A stretch of DNA of 64,000 bases. Origin: Hyphomonas pacifica (GTDB lineage: Bacteria > Pseudomonadota > Alphaproteobacteria > Caulobacterales > Hyphomonadaceae). Position numbers and translations under genes: made by a program. The notes under the pieces are model-generated. The model did not search any database. It worked only from the letters and a program-made list of their open reading frames with translations, and was not told where the DNA came from. The stretch lies in assembly GCF_000682675.1 (NCBI RefSeq), contig NZ_AWFA01000001.1, forward strand, positions 1-64,000, given 5' to 3'. Positions 34,635 to 43,480 of this stretch are shown here, piece by piece (the first letter of the stretch is position 1; each line of letters starts with the position of its first letter).

Positions 34635-34991
34635 CTAGCTGTCTTTCAGCGCCAACCAGGCCGACCAGGCATCCCCCGCATACATCAGCGATGGGCCACC
34701 CCCCATATAGACGGTCATGCCGAGGGTTTCGGCAACTTCCTCATCGCTTGCGCCGAGGCGCTTCAAGGCTTTTGTATGAAAGCCGATGCAGCCATCGCAC
34801 TGTTTCGCAACACCGATGGCAAGCGCAATGAGTTCCTTGGTCTTGGTGTCCAGCGCACCGTCCGCAAGGGCGGCCTTGGCCATGGTGTTGAACTGGTTCA
34901 GCGTCTCTTTCGCGCCGGTGCCCCGAAGGCCTGAAATACCTTCACTTATGGCACCCGTGATCGCCGCATAATCCTTCTTGCCGTCTGCCAT
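34635..34991 (-). CDS. Carboxymuconolactone decarboxylase/AhpD-like protein
   Basis: A 118-residue small helical protein of the CMD family. It has the CX2CX3H motif of AhpD-like disulfide reductases (KQCDGCIGFHTKAL), so a peroxide-defence or redox role is more likely than the decarboxylase activity in the family name. The start is ATG 34991, which has GGAGG at 7 nt. The TTG two codons upstream is less likely. Confidence 0.86.
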   Translation of the reverse strand: MADGKKDYAAITGAISEGISGLRGTGAKETLNQFNTMAKAALADGALDTKTKELIALAIGVAKQCDGCIGFHTKALKRLGASDEEVAETLGMTVYMGGGPSLMYAGDAWSAWLALKDS

Positions 34992-35071
34992 ACTCAAGCC
35001 TCCTCTGATGATTGATCAGATGATCGCACAGATCAGGGCAAACAATAAGGATGTAACCGGATAGGCAGGCG

Positions 35072-35740
35072 TCAGGCCTCCGCAGGATCTGTCAGGCCAA
35101 GATCCTCACGCCGCCGGATGATGGCGGAGACGATCACCGCGCCGACCATCTTGCCGATGACGAACACGATCCAGTTCCACAAGTGCAGCGAATTGCCCGG
35201 CGCAGCGCCCAGCTCAATCTGTTTCGCCAGATCCGCGCCATAGAGAAAAACGGTCGTATCTACCGGCGCGGCGAGCGCGCTGGACAGAAGGATGCGCGTC
35301 GACAAGCGGTATTTCGAGAAGGTGAACAGCAGCCAGTCCACACCTTCGGAAATCGCAAAGGCGATGCCGCTGGCCAGCGCGATGACCGGCCACGCATAAT
35401 AGAACGACCACGCAACGGCCATTGCCATAACCAGCAGGACGCGGTGGCCCATCTCTCGCTGGACAAAATCCCGGACGACAAAAACCATTCCGGTAACCAT
35501 GGTCATGGGATGCAGTGAGACACCGCTGCCAAACATGCCCTGGCCTGTCGGCTGGACCACCTGGAATTCCGGAATGACGCCGAACGACCAGTTCAGAAAA
35601 GGTATCAGCGCAACATAGACCAGTGCCCACCCGCGCCCCTGCAACATCCAGATGGCCGTAAAGGTCAAAACCAGCGCGCCCAAAGCCAGCGGAAACTGAC
35701 CCGGGTTTCCGTTTGTCAGAATATCGACCAGCTCACCCAT
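35072..35740 (-). CDS. VUT/YhhQ family queuosine-precursor transporter
   Basis: A 222-residue membrane protein with about six helices of the Vut_1 (YhhQ) family, which imports queuosine precursors such as preQ1 or preQ0. The conserved core is VFVVRDFVQREMGHRVLL, with later ISEGVDWLLFTF and APVDTTVFLYG. ATG 35740 has GGGGAA at 7 nt; the longer frame to 35836 would add a non-conserved stretch. A small hairpin with an A-rich tail directly upstream may be a ligand-sensing leader. Confidence 0.85.
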   Translation of the reverse strand: MGELVDILTNGNPGQFPLALGALVLTFTAIWMLQGRGWALVYVALIPFLNWSFGVIPEFQVVQPTGQGMFGSGVSLHPMTMVTGMVFVVRDFVQREMGHRVLLVMAMAVAWSFYYAWPVIALASGIAFAISEGVDWLLFTFSKYRLSTRILLSSALAAPVDTTVFLYGADLAKQIELGAAPGNSLHLWNWIVFVIGKMVGAVIVSAIIRRREDLGLTDPAEA

Positions 35741-35764
35741 CACGTGTTCCCCTGACAAGACTGT

Positions 35765-35794
35765 CTTTTTTGGCGGTAGAAATGTTGCATACCG
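35765..35794 (-). promoter_or_regulatory. Candidate preQ1-like hairpin upstream of the transporter
   Basis: On the minus strand CGGTA (35794-35790) pairs with TACCG (35778-35774) around an 11-nt loop. CC and the A-rich tail AAAAAAG (to 35765) follow. A 5-bp stem with a large loop and an A-rich tail just before the ribosome site is the outline of a preQ1-I riboswitch, and the gene behind it is a queuosine-precursor transporter. The loop and tail do not match the published consensus well, so this is speculative. Confidence 0.25.
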
Positions 35795-35892
35795 GTTGCA
35801 ATAAACCGCGAAACCCGGCTCAGCATATGCGAACAAAGTTGAAGGGAATGCATACCCTTCTTCACTGACGACGCAATAAGACTGGAAGTTAT

Positions 35893-36429
35893 ATGCCCGG
35901 TTCCGTAAAGCTTTGCCTGATTGCTGCGCGCGCGCGAAATGGCGTCATCGGGTCAGATGGTCAGCTGCCCTGGCGGCTGAAATCCGATCTCGCCTTCTTC
36001 AAAAAAATCACGCTTGGCTGCCCTATCCTGATGGGCCGCAAGACATGGGAAAGCCTGCCCTTCAAGCCCCTTAAAGGCCGCGAGAACATCGTAATGACCC
36101 GCGACTGGGCATATGCGGCTGAGGGCGCGCGCGTCTATTCCAGCTTTCCGGCGGCGGTGAACTCTGCCCGCGCGGTTGCGTCCCGCGACGGGGCGGACAA
36201 AGTGTTCCTGATTGGCGGTGAAGCGATCTACCGACTGGGCCTGCCTCTGGCAGACCGGCTGTACCTGACAGATGTCGAGGCAGAGCCTGAAGGTGATGCC
36301 CATTTCCCGCAGCTTGATCCTGATCAATGGGAAGAAACATCCGCTGAGCGTTTTGAAGCAGGTGATGGAAACGACTTTGCCTTCACGATCCGCCAGATGG
36401 ACCGCGAACACGCCTACGCCTCACGCTAG
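35893..36429 (+). CDS. folA: Dihydrofolate reductase
   Basis: A 178-residue enzyme that reduces dihydrofolate to tetrahydrofolate with NADPH. The active-site regions are present: IAARARNGVIGSDGQLPW, LKSDLAFFKKITLG, MGRKTWESLP and FLIGGEAIYRLGLPLADRLYLT. The acidic residue of the substrate site is the Asp in LKSDL. It supports thyA nearby. It is divergent from the VUT transporter gene. Confidence 0.95.
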   Translation: MPGSVKLCLIAARARNGVIGSDGQLPWRLKSDLAFFKKITLGCPILMGRKTWESLPFKPLKGRENIVMTRDWAYAAEGARVYSSFPAAVNSARAVASRDGADKVFLIGGEAIYRLGLPLADRLYLTDVEAEPEGDAHFPQLDPDQWEETSAERFEAGDGNDFAFTIRQMDREHAYASR

Positions 36430-36496
36430 GTCACGCATTGCTGCATTTTGTCGGCGAGCCTACCCTTCTGAAAAAGTTTCAGGAGGAGCCCCCATA

Positions 36497-37405
36497 ATGG
36501 AATATGAAGTCGTCGCAAGCGGTCTGCGCTTTCCCGAAGGTCCTGTCGTCATGGAAGACGGCAGCATTATCGTGGTCGAGATCGAGAAGAAATGCATCAC
36601 GCGCTGCTGGGGCGATGACAAGAAGGAAGTGATTGCGACACCCGGCGGCGGCCCGAACGGCCTCGCCATCGGACCCGATGGGGCTCTCTGGGTCTGCAAT
36701 AATGGCGGCTTCATCTATCATGAAATGGATGGCCTGCTAATCCCGGGCAATTGCCCGGAGGATTATGATGGTGGCCGGATCGAACGGGTTGATCTCGCCA
36801 CCGGCAAGGTCGAGCGCGTGCTGGACACGGTAGAAGGCCATTCGCTGAAAGGTCCGAACGATCTGGTCTTCGACAAGAACGGAAATCTCTACTTCACCGA
36901 CCATGGCAAGACCTATAATCGGCATCGCGATTTTGGCGGCCTGTTCTACCTGGCCAAAGGCACATCAGAAGCCAAGGAACTGGACTTTCACTATACCAGC
37001 CCGAATGGCGTCGGCCTCTCACCTGACGAAAAGACCGTCTATATGGCCGACACGCTAACGGGGCGCATGTGGGCGTTCGACCTGGAGAGCCCTGGCGCCA
37101 TCACACCCGCCTCTCCCTTCAATGGTGGGCGCGTTGTCGCGACGATGCCGGGCCTGCAATATTTTGACAGCCTGGCCATGACGGCTGCCGGCAATGTCTG
37201 CGTGGCGACCATTTTCAATGGCGGCATCACGACGATTACGCCCGAAGGCGCGCACAGCCACACCGCCTTCCCGGATCTGGTCGTCACCAATATCGCCTTT
37301 GGCGGCGAGGATATGTGCGATGCCTATCTGACGCTGTCCAGCACGGGGCATCTCGTGAAATGCCGCTGGCCGGAGCCGGGCCTGAAACTCAACTTCAACG
37401 CCTGA
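36497..37405 (+). CDS. SMP-30/gluconolactonase family protein
   Basis: A 302-residue six-bladed beta-propeller hydrolase of the SMP-30/gluconolactonase/LRE family. FPEGPVVMEDGSIIVVEIEK carries the metal-binding glutamate. GPNGLAIGPDGALWVCNNGG, GPNDLVFDKNGNLYFTDHG and SPNGVGLSPDEKTVYMADT are propeller repeats, with metal-binding Asn and Asp residues. The lactone substrate is unknown. ATG 36497 follows AGGAGGAG. It lies 67 bp beyond folA. Confidence 0.88.
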   Translation: MEYEVVASGLRFPEGPVVMEDGSIIVVEIEKKCITRCWGDDKKEVIATPGGGPNGLAIGPDGALWVCNNGGFIYHEMDGLLIPGNCPEDYDGGRIERVDLATGKVERVLDTVEGHSLKGPNDLVFDKNGNLYFTDHGKTYNRHRDFGGLFYLAKGTSEAKELDFHYTSPNGVGLSPDEKTVYMADTLTGRMWAFDLESPGAITPASPFNGGRVVATMPGLQYFDSLAMTAAGNVCVATIFNGGITTITPEGAHSHTAFPDLVVTNIAFGGEDMCDAYLTLSSTGHLVKCRWPEPGLKLNFNA

Positions 37406-37418
37406 TATCACGAAACGC

Positions 37419-38612
37419 TCAGTCCTCGAAAACGATTTCGGGGACTGGCTTTGAGACCAGCGAGTCCAGCTCCACGGCGACCCGGCGAGCAAGTTCGTGG
37501 AACAGCTCGCCTGCGGTGTCATCTGCAAGGGCCGCAGGCTTCCCACTGTCCCCGCCTTCACGGATGACTTGCAGCATGGGCACTTCGGCCAGCAATGGGA
37601 GGCCCAGAGCGGACGCCGTTGCCGCGCCGCCGCCCTGCCCCATCAGATAGTGGCGGTTGCCGGCGGGGTCTTCGAACCAACTCATCGTCTCAACCAGGCC
37701 TAATACCGGCACAGCCGTCTTTGTGAACATGGCCGCCCCGCGGCGAACATCTGCCAGGGCAACTTCCTGCGGCGTGGTGACAATCAGCGCCGCCGTCACG
37801 GGCACACGCTGGGCGATGGTTAGCTGCGCATCACCTGTGCCGGGCGGGGTATCAATGATCAGTACATCAAGCGGGTCTTCCGGTGTGCCCCAATCTGCAT
37901 CATTCAGCATCTGCGTAATCGCCGACATCACAATCGGGCCGCGCCAGATCATTGGGGCATCGGGATCTGACAGATAGCCGATGGACAGCGTCTTCATGCC
38001 ATGCGCCTCAACGGGCTGCAGGCGACCTGTCTTCGGGTCTGTTTCCGGCTCGGCGTCCTGAGTGCCCAGCATGGTGGGAATGGAAGGTCCATATATGTCT
38101 GCATCCATCAAGCCGACCTTCATGCCGACCCTGGCCATCGCAGCGGCCAGATTGACAGATACGGTCGATTTGCCGACCCCGCCCTTGGCACTCGCCACGA
38201 TCAGAATGCGGGAAATACCCGGAATGGAGCTTTTTGCAGCATTCGCAGAGGGCGCGCCCTGTTGCATGGCCTCATCAGACAGCCGTGCACCCTTGCGCAC
38301 GCGCTTTGGCGCGGGGGTCAGGCCGATCTGCTTGTCACCTGCAGGTGCAGGCGTACTCGCACGCTCTGCGGTGAGCACTGTGGTAACTGACTTCACCCCG
38401 GAAACCAGCTCTGCCTTGCCCTCTGCCTCAATGCGGCGCGCCTCGGCAGCTTCAGGCGCTGCAGGGTTAGCCAAAATGACCAGAATGGCCCGGCCATCCG
38501 CATCGACTGAAACCGATTCCAGCCAGACTGGCTGACCCAGGCTTTTCACCACCTTGTCAGCCAGTTTCCGCCGGGCTTTTTCCTTAGATCCAAACACCTT
38601 CTGCGACCCCAT
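37419..38612 (-). CDS. apbC: Mrp/ApbC-type Fe-S cluster carrier ATPase
   Basis: A 397-residue P-loop ATPase of the Mrp/NBP35 family that carries Fe-S clusters to target proteins. A short MIP18-like N-terminal domain precedes a linker. The deviant Walker A is SAKGGVGKSTVSVNLAAAMA, followed by GLMDADIYGPSIPTMLG and DVLIIDTPPGTGDAQLT. The CxxC motif seen in many homologues is not evident, which is common in alphaproteobacterial members. ATG 38612 is used; the frame is open 10 codons upstream. It is divergent from hflK. Confidence 0.9.
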   Translation of the reverse strand: MGSQKVFGSKEKARRKLADKVVKSLGQPVWLESVSVDADGRAILVILANPAAPEAAEARRIEAEGKAELVSGVKSVTTVLTAERASTPAPAGDKQIGLTPAPKRVRKGARLSDEAMQQGAPSANAAKSSIPGISRILIVASAKGGVGKSTVSVNLAAAMARVGMKVGLMDADIYGPSIPTMLGTQDAEPETDPKTGRLQPVEAHGMKTLSIGYLSDPDAPMIWRGPIVMSAITQMLNDADWGTPEDPLDVLIIDTPPGTGDAQLTIAQRVPVTAALIVTTPQEVALADVRRGAAMFTKTAVPVLGLVETMSWFEDPAGNRHYLMGQGGGAATASALGLPLLAEVPMLQVIREGGDSGKPAALADDTAGELFHELARRVAVELDSLVSKPVPEIVFED

Positions 38613-38695
38613 AGCTCTTGATGCCCATGAACAGGCATGCACTTATCATCAAAGCACCTATATAGAACCCATCCAAAGTAACACAGGGAGGGCAC

Positions 38696-39826
38696 ATGCC
38701 CTGGGATGACAAAACTAAATCCAGCGGCCCATGGGGCGGCGGGGACGGAGACAATGGCGGAGGCGGCAAGGATGGCGGCTCCCCCTGGAACCGTCCTGGT
38801 GGCTCCGGCAATGGGGGCGGCAAGGATCTGGAAGAACAGATGCGCCGCATGCAGGAGCGCTTCCGCAAGCGTGGGGGGGGCGGCGGTCGCCGAAGCGGCG
38901 GTGGAGGAGGCGGTGGTGCCAATTTCGGCCCGCTCGGCTTCCTCGTCATAGCTGGCATTGCCCTTCTGGCCTGGCTTTCCACCAGCGTCGTTATGGTAGA
39001 CCCCGGCCAGCAGGCCTCAGTCTTCCGATTCGGCAAATGGCAGACAAATTTCGGACCCGGCCTGCACTTCCACCTGCCTGCCCCGTTTGAAGAGCACCAA
39101 TTGGTCAATACCGAACGCCGCGAAGAAACCCGCATCGGCCAAACCATGGAAGAAAGCTTGATGCTGACGCAGGACGAGAACATCGTCGACATTCAGTTTT
39201 CGGTCTTCTGGAAAGTGAAATCCAACGCGCCGCAGAACTATATTCTCAACGTCAAGGACCCGCGCAAGGCGGTCGAGATGGTGTCTGAATCCGTGATGCG
39301 CGAAGTGGTTGGAAAATCACTGCTGCAGAACGTGATCACGACAGAACGTGACGTTGTGCAGCAGGAAGTAAAAGAGCAAACCCAGAGCCTTCTGGACTTC
39401 TACAATGCCGGCATCGACATTCTGAACGTGCAGATCGACAAATCTGATCCGCCGCAACAGGTGATTGAGGCCTTCAACGATGTGAACGTGGCCGAACAGG
39501 ACGCCGAGACCAACATCAACCAGGCAACACAATACGCCAATGAAGTGGTGCCGCAGGCCCGTGGTACGGCGCAGCGCCTGCTACAGGAAGCTGAGGGTTA
39601 TCGTGATCAGATCGTTGCCGATGCGCAGGGTGAGGCATCTCGCTTCGAGCAGATCTATGAAGAGTATCGCAAGGCACCGCGCGTGACGCGGGAACGCATG
39701 TACCTTGAAACTATGGAACGTGTGCTGGAGCGGTCAGACAAGCTGATCCTGGACAATGAGTCCGGTGCAGTTCCCTATCTTCCACTCGACTCCGTTCAAT
39801 CCAGCAATCGCGGAGGGCAGAACTGA
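38696..39826 (+). CDS. hflK: FtsH protease modulator HflK
   Basis: A 376-residue SPFH-domain inner-membrane protein. With HflC it forms a cage around FtsH and tunes its protease activity. The N-terminus is glycine-rich (several GGG runs, residues 13-80) and is followed by one transmembrane helix (FLVIAGIALLAWLSTSVVMV). The SPFH domain begins VDPGQQASVFRFGKW, and a coiled coil lies near ARGTAQRLLQEAEGYR. Its TGA overlaps the hflC ATG by one base. SD GGGAGGGCAC is strong. Confidence 0.95.
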   Translation: MPWDDKTKSSGPWGGGDGDNGGGGKDGGSPWNRPGGSGNGGGKDLEEQMRRMQERFRKRGGGGGRRSGGGGGGGANFGPLGFLVIAGIALLAWLSTSVVMVDPGQQASVFRFGKWQTNFGPGLHFHLPAPFEEHQLVNTERREETRIGQTMEESLMLTQDENIVDIQFSVFWKVKSNAPQNYILNVKDPRKAVEMVSESVMREVVGKSLLQNVITTERDVVQQEVKEQTQSLLDFYNAGIDILNVQIDKSDPPQQVIEAFNDVNVAEQDAETNINQATQYANEVVPQARGTAQRLLQEAEGYRDQIVADAQGEASRFEQIYEEYRKAPRVTRERMYLETMERVLERSDKLILDNESGAVPYLPLDSVQSSNRGGQN

Positions 39827-40716
39827 TGCGTTCATTCGGATGGCTTACGCTAATCATTGCCGGGATCGTGATCCTGGTCGCCGTGAACTCGTTCTATGTT
39901 GTTCGTCAGGATGAGCAGGCCCTTGTCCTGCAGGTTGGCGAACCGAAAGAGGTCCGCAACGCGCCAGGCACGGATCAAGCCGGTCTTTATCTCAAGATTC
40001 CTGTGATCCAGCAGGTAGAGATTCTCGACAAGAAGAACCTTGGCCTCGATATCGAGAATATTGAGGTTCTTGCGTCTGACCAGCGCCGTCTGACGGTGGA
40101 TGCCTTTGTCCGCTGGCGGATCAGTGACCCACTGAAATTCTATCAGCGCTTTCGGACAGAAACCGCGGCCAGCGCCCAGCTGATGCGGATTACCACCTCC
40201 ACGATCCGCGAAGAGCTTGGTGACGTTCGGGTGCCGGAAATCATTTCCGGCCAACGCGCCCAGCTGATGGATCGTATCCGCGAGAAAGTGAATACCGGCC
40301 TCGTCGATGATGGCATCGACATCATTGATGTGCGCATACGTCAGGCTGACCTGCCGCATGAAGTGGCCGATGGCGTCTACAGCCGGATGCAGACGGCCCG
40401 TAAGCAGGAAGCTCAGCGTATCCGCGCCGAGGGCGAAGAGCGGGCCCGTTTGATCCGCGCCCAAGCGGAACGGGAAAAGACCGTTCTCGAAGCCCAGGCT
40501 CGTGAGCAGGCAGAAAAAATCCGCGGTGAAGGCGATGCCAAATCCACGGAGATCTACGCTCAGGCCTATAATCGCGATCCGGAATTCTTCCGTTTCCAGA
40601 GGGCCCTTATTGCCTGCGAGAAAGCCATCCAGAAAGGTACGCGCCTGGTGGTGGGGCCTAATGGGCTGGGCATTTGTGATGAGTTCATCAAAAGCGCCCG
40701 CGAGAATGGCGGTTAA
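39826..40716 (+). CDS. hflC: FtsH protease modulator HflC
   Basis: A 296-residue partner of HflK. One N-terminal transmembrane helix (FGWLTLIIAGIVILVAVNSF) leads to an SPFH domain (VVRQDEQALVLQVGEPKEV) and a charged coiled coil (EGEERARLIRAQAEREKTVL). Its end, YNRDPEFFRFQRALIACEKA, is the usual HflC C-terminal region. The start overlaps hflK, so the two are translationally coupled, consistent with an equimolar complex. Confidence 0.95.
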   Translation: MRSFGWLTLIIAGIVILVAVNSFYVVRQDEQALVLQVGEPKEVRNAPGTDQAGLYLKIPVIQQVEILDKKNLGLDIENIEVLASDQRRLTVDAFVRWRISDPLKFYQRFRTETAASAQLMRITTSTIREELGDVRVPEIISGQRAQLMDRIREKVNTGLVDDGIDIIDVRIRQADLPHEVADGVYSRMQTARKQEAQRIRAEGEERARLIRAQAEREKTVLEAQAREQAEKIRGEGDAKSTEIYAQAYNRDPEFFRFQRALIACEKAIQKGTRLVVGPNGLGICDEFIKSARENGG

Positions 40717-40734
40717 GTCCGGAGCGGGCCAACC

Positions 40735-40932
40735 ATGACCTTGAAATTGATCCTCATCGGGATCGGCTTCTGGTTCTTCTTTGAGGGGGCAATCTATGCG
40801 GTTGCCCCCGAATTCATGCGCCGGATGGCAGACTATCTGTCCCGCATGCCCGGCCGCGAGATTGCCCTGGCTGGCATAGGCTCGGCCGCAATCGGCGCAA
40901 TCCTTATCGTCATTGCAGTTCGGTGGCTGTGA
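40735..40932 (+). CDS. DUF2065 small membrane protein (YjeT-like)
   Basis: A 65-residue protein with two hydrophobic helices (LILIGIGFWFFFEGAIYAV and IALAGIGSAAIGAILIVIAV) around the loop PEFMRRMADYLSRMP. It matches DUF2065, which is found between hflC and degP-like genes in many proteobacteria. Function is unknown, though the constant neighbourhood suggests a link to membrane proteostasis. Confidence 0.88.
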   Translation: MTLKLILIGIGFWFFFEGAIYAVAPEFMRRMADYLSRMPGREIALAGIGSAAIGAILIVIAVRWL

Positions 40933-41013
40933 AGCGGTTGCAACACGCCCGCAAAGCGCCATAGTTTGTTACGACAATTCTATTACGCGCTTCGAAAGGA
41001 GGCTCGGCAGCCC

Positions 41014-42471
41014 ATGCGAATACCGGCCCTTGCCGCCATTATCCTGATCTCTTCGGCAACCATGGCAATGCCTGTTGTCGCGCAAGAGAGCCTTTCAAAA
41101 GCTGTGGACGGTATTGACCAGAAGGTTCAGCCGCAGAGCTTTCGCGATCTGTCGCGCCGCCTGATGCCGGCTGTCGTCAACATTTCGACATCGCAAACCA
41201 TCGCCCCAGAGGGCATGCCGACCTTTCCCGAAGGCTCCCCCATGGAGCGCTTCAATGAATTCTTCGGCCGGGACGAAGACGGCTTTCGCCGCGAAGGTTC
41301 GCTTGGCTCCGGCTTTGTAATTTCCGCGGACGGTTACATCATCACCAATAATCACGTGATTGAGAATGCCGACGAAATCGACGTCAATTTTGCCGATGGG
41401 CGTGTTTTGAAAGCTGATCTTGTCGGCCGTGACAAGGATACGGATCTGGCCGTTCTGAAGGTCAAATCCTCTACCCCCCTGCCCTTTGTCGATCTGGCAG
41501 ACAGCGACAAGGCGGAAGTGGGGGATTGGGTGATTGCCATCGGCAACCCGTTTGGCTTTGGCGGCTCCGTGTCTGCCGGCATCATCTCTGCCCGTAACCG
41601 GGATCTGAATGCCGGACGCTCGGACGATTTCATTCAAACGGACGCTGCCATCAACCGGGGTAACTCCGGTGGGCCGCTGTTCAATCTGGGCGGCGAAGTG
41701 GTAGGAGTGAACACAGCGATCATCTCCCCCACGGGCGGTTCTGTCGGCATTGGCTTTTCCGTGCCTTCCAATCTGGTCAAGCGCATTTCTAACCAACTGA
41801 TCAAGGAAGGCCGCGTACGCCGGGCCTGGCTGGGCGTCAATGTGCAGGATGCGGACGAAAACCTGGTCAAGGCCTACAAGGCGACTGGCAAGGGCGGCGT
41901 CATCATCACCCGCATCACCGATGAGGGCCCTGCCGCCAAGGCAGATATTGAAGTTGGTGATCTCGTGCTACGCTTTGGGGGAAAGCCTGTTACCAGTGTG
42001 CGTGAACTGACCCGCCTGATCAACGAAACCACTATCGGCAAGACAGTGCCTATCTCGCTGGTGCGTGATGGTAAGGCCCGCACCATCAATGTCACGCTGG
42101 GCGAACTTGAAGATGAAGAGACACCAGCCGAGACCAGTTCCGGGCTGGATACACCTGCCAGTTCAAATGATCTGGGCACTGACCTTTCCAGCCTGGATGA
42201 TGATGTCCGTCGCCGCTATGGCATCCCGAAGGATGTCGAGGGCGTCGTGGTAACGACAGTGTCCGCGCGGGGGCGCTCTTTTGGCAAGCTGCGCAGAGGC
42301 GACGTTCTGGTCGAAGTCAATTTCGAGCGTGTTGCCACTGTGACGGATACGATCGAAAAAGTGGAGCAGGCCATGACGACGCCGCGCCAGCCCCTGCTGC
42401 TGCACGTGAAGCGCCGCGGCGATGCTGGCTGGTTCGATCAGTTCATCTCGATAGACCTCACTAATTCCTGA
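41014..42471 (+). CDS. Do-family periplasmic serine protease (DegP/DegQ-like)
   Basis: A 485-residue periplasmic protease-chaperone. A signal peptide (IPALAAIILISSATMAMPVVA) precedes a trypsin-like domain with the triad His in TNNHVIENA, Asp in DKDTDLAVLK and Ser in NRGNSGGPLFNL. Two PDZ domains follow, one around LGVNVQDADENLVKAYKATG and one at the C-terminus. ATG 41014 has GGAGG upstream at slightly long spacing; the TTG-initiated frame 16 codons earlier would precede the signal. It closes the hflK-hflC-DUF2065 cluster. Confidence 0.92.
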   Translation: MRIPALAAIILISSATMAMPVVAQESLSKAVDGIDQKVQPQSFRDLSRRLMPAVVNISTSQTIAPEGMPTFPEGSPMERFNEFFGRDEDGFRREGSLGSGFVISADGYIITNNHVIENADEIDVNFADGRVLKADLVGRDKDTDLAVLKVKSSTPLPFVDLADSDKAEVGDWVIAIGNPFGFGGSVSAGIISARNRDLNAGRSDDFIQTDAAINRGNSGGPLFNLGGEVVGVNTAIISPTGGSVGIGFSVPSNLVKRISNQLIKEGRVRRAWLGVNVQDADENLVKAYKATGKGGVIITRITDEGPAAKADIEVGDLVLRFGGKPVTSVRELTRLINETTIGKTVPISLVRDGKARTINVTLGELEDEETPAETSSGLDTPASSNDLGTDLSSLDDDVRRRYGIPKDVEGVVVTTVSARGRSFGKLRRGDVLVEVNFERVATVTDTIEKVEQAMTTPRQPLLLHVKRRGDAGWFDQFISIDLTNS

Positions 42472-42506
42472 TATTGCAAACCTCGAAAGAGGTGCATGCG
42501 GGCCGT

Positions 42507-43427
42507 CTACTGCTCGACGAACTCGTTTGCGGTGTATCCTTGGAAGAACAGTGCGGCGCGCAGATCGGTATGGGCAATCGCTGCATGGGCTTCAGACGCG
42601 ACAATCGGCTTGGCTTTGTAGGCGATGCCGAGGCCCGCAGCCTTGATCATGGCGAGATCATTTGCGCCATCGCCCAGGGCGAGCGCATCCTCACGCCCAA
42701 GCCCGGCACCAGCTGCAAACTCATCCAGCGCGGATAGTTTCGCTTCCCGCCCAAGGATGGGATAGCCCACCTCTCCTGTCAGCGCGCTGCCATCATCTAT
42801 AAGCGTGTTGCCCCTATGTGCAGAAAAACCGGAAGCATCAGCAACTCGCTGGGTGAAGAAGGTGAACCCGCCAGAAACGAGCACCGTCATGGCCCCATGC
42901 GTCTTCATCGTGTGCACCAGCGTCGTTGCGCCGGGGTTCAGCGTGATGCGTGCCTCATAGGCCTGCTGCAGGGCCGTGAGGGCAAGCCCCCTGAGCATGG
43001 CGACCCGTGTAGTCAGCGCTCCTTCAAAATCCAGCTCGCCACGCATGGCACGTTCCGTTATGGCAGAAACTTCCGCTTTCAGCCCGGCGAAATCCGCCAG
43101 CTCATCAAGGCATTCTTGGCCGATAATGGTGGAATCCATGTCCGAGATCAGAAGCCGCTTGCGGCGGTTGCCTGCGGGCACCAACGCGGCATCTATACCC
43201 TGCCCTGCCAGATTGGCTAGAATCTCCCCTTCAACCGCTGCATCTACAGACTCAAGCGGGATTTCTGCCCCGGCAATGTCTTCCATCTCGCCAAGCGAGC
43301 GCACAATATTCGGAGGGACTTCAAGGCCGGAGGCCCCTGCCGCTGCAGCCAGCATGACGCCAATCTCTTGCGGGGAGGCCTTGGCCGCGCCAACAAGTAT
43401 CATCGAGGTTTCCAATTTCTCAGTCAT
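42507..43427 (-). CDS. serB: Phosphoserine phosphatase
   Basis: A 306-residue HAD-family phosphatase, the last step of serine synthesis. The nucleophile motif is ISDMDSTII (DxDST). Motif II is VLVSGGFTFFTQRVA, and the acidic motif is ALGDGANDLAMIKAAGLGIA. An ACT-like N-terminal region of about 90 residues precedes the HAD core, as in E. coli SerB. ATG 43427 follows GAGGCGGGA; the frame is open to 43457. It is divergent from miaA. Confidence 0.93.
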   Translation of the reverse strand: MTEKLETSMILVGAAKASPQEIGVMLAAAAGASGLEVPPNIVRSLGEMEDIAGAEIPLESVDAAVEGEILANLAGQGIDAALVPAGNRRKRLLISDMDSTIIGQECLDELADFAGLKAEVSAITERAMRGELDFEGALTTRVAMLRGLALTALQQAYEARITLNPGATTLVHTMKTHGAMTVLVSGGFTFFTQRVADASGFSAHRGNTLIDDGSALTGEVGYPILGREAKLSALDEFAAGAGLGREDALALGDGANDLAMIKAAGLGIAYKAKPIVASEAHAAIAHTDLRAALFFQGYTANEFVEQ

Positions 43428-43480
43428 TCCCGCCTCATCACGGGTTTCCTCTCCCATGACAAGCCCTTACGTCTAGTATC

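Noticed and set aside
38740-38930. Gly-rich repeats at the hflK start as a possible simple-sequence or phase-variable tract
   Set aside because: The longest homopolymer is about eight G, and Gly-rich N-termini are normal for HflK. No frameshift is seen.
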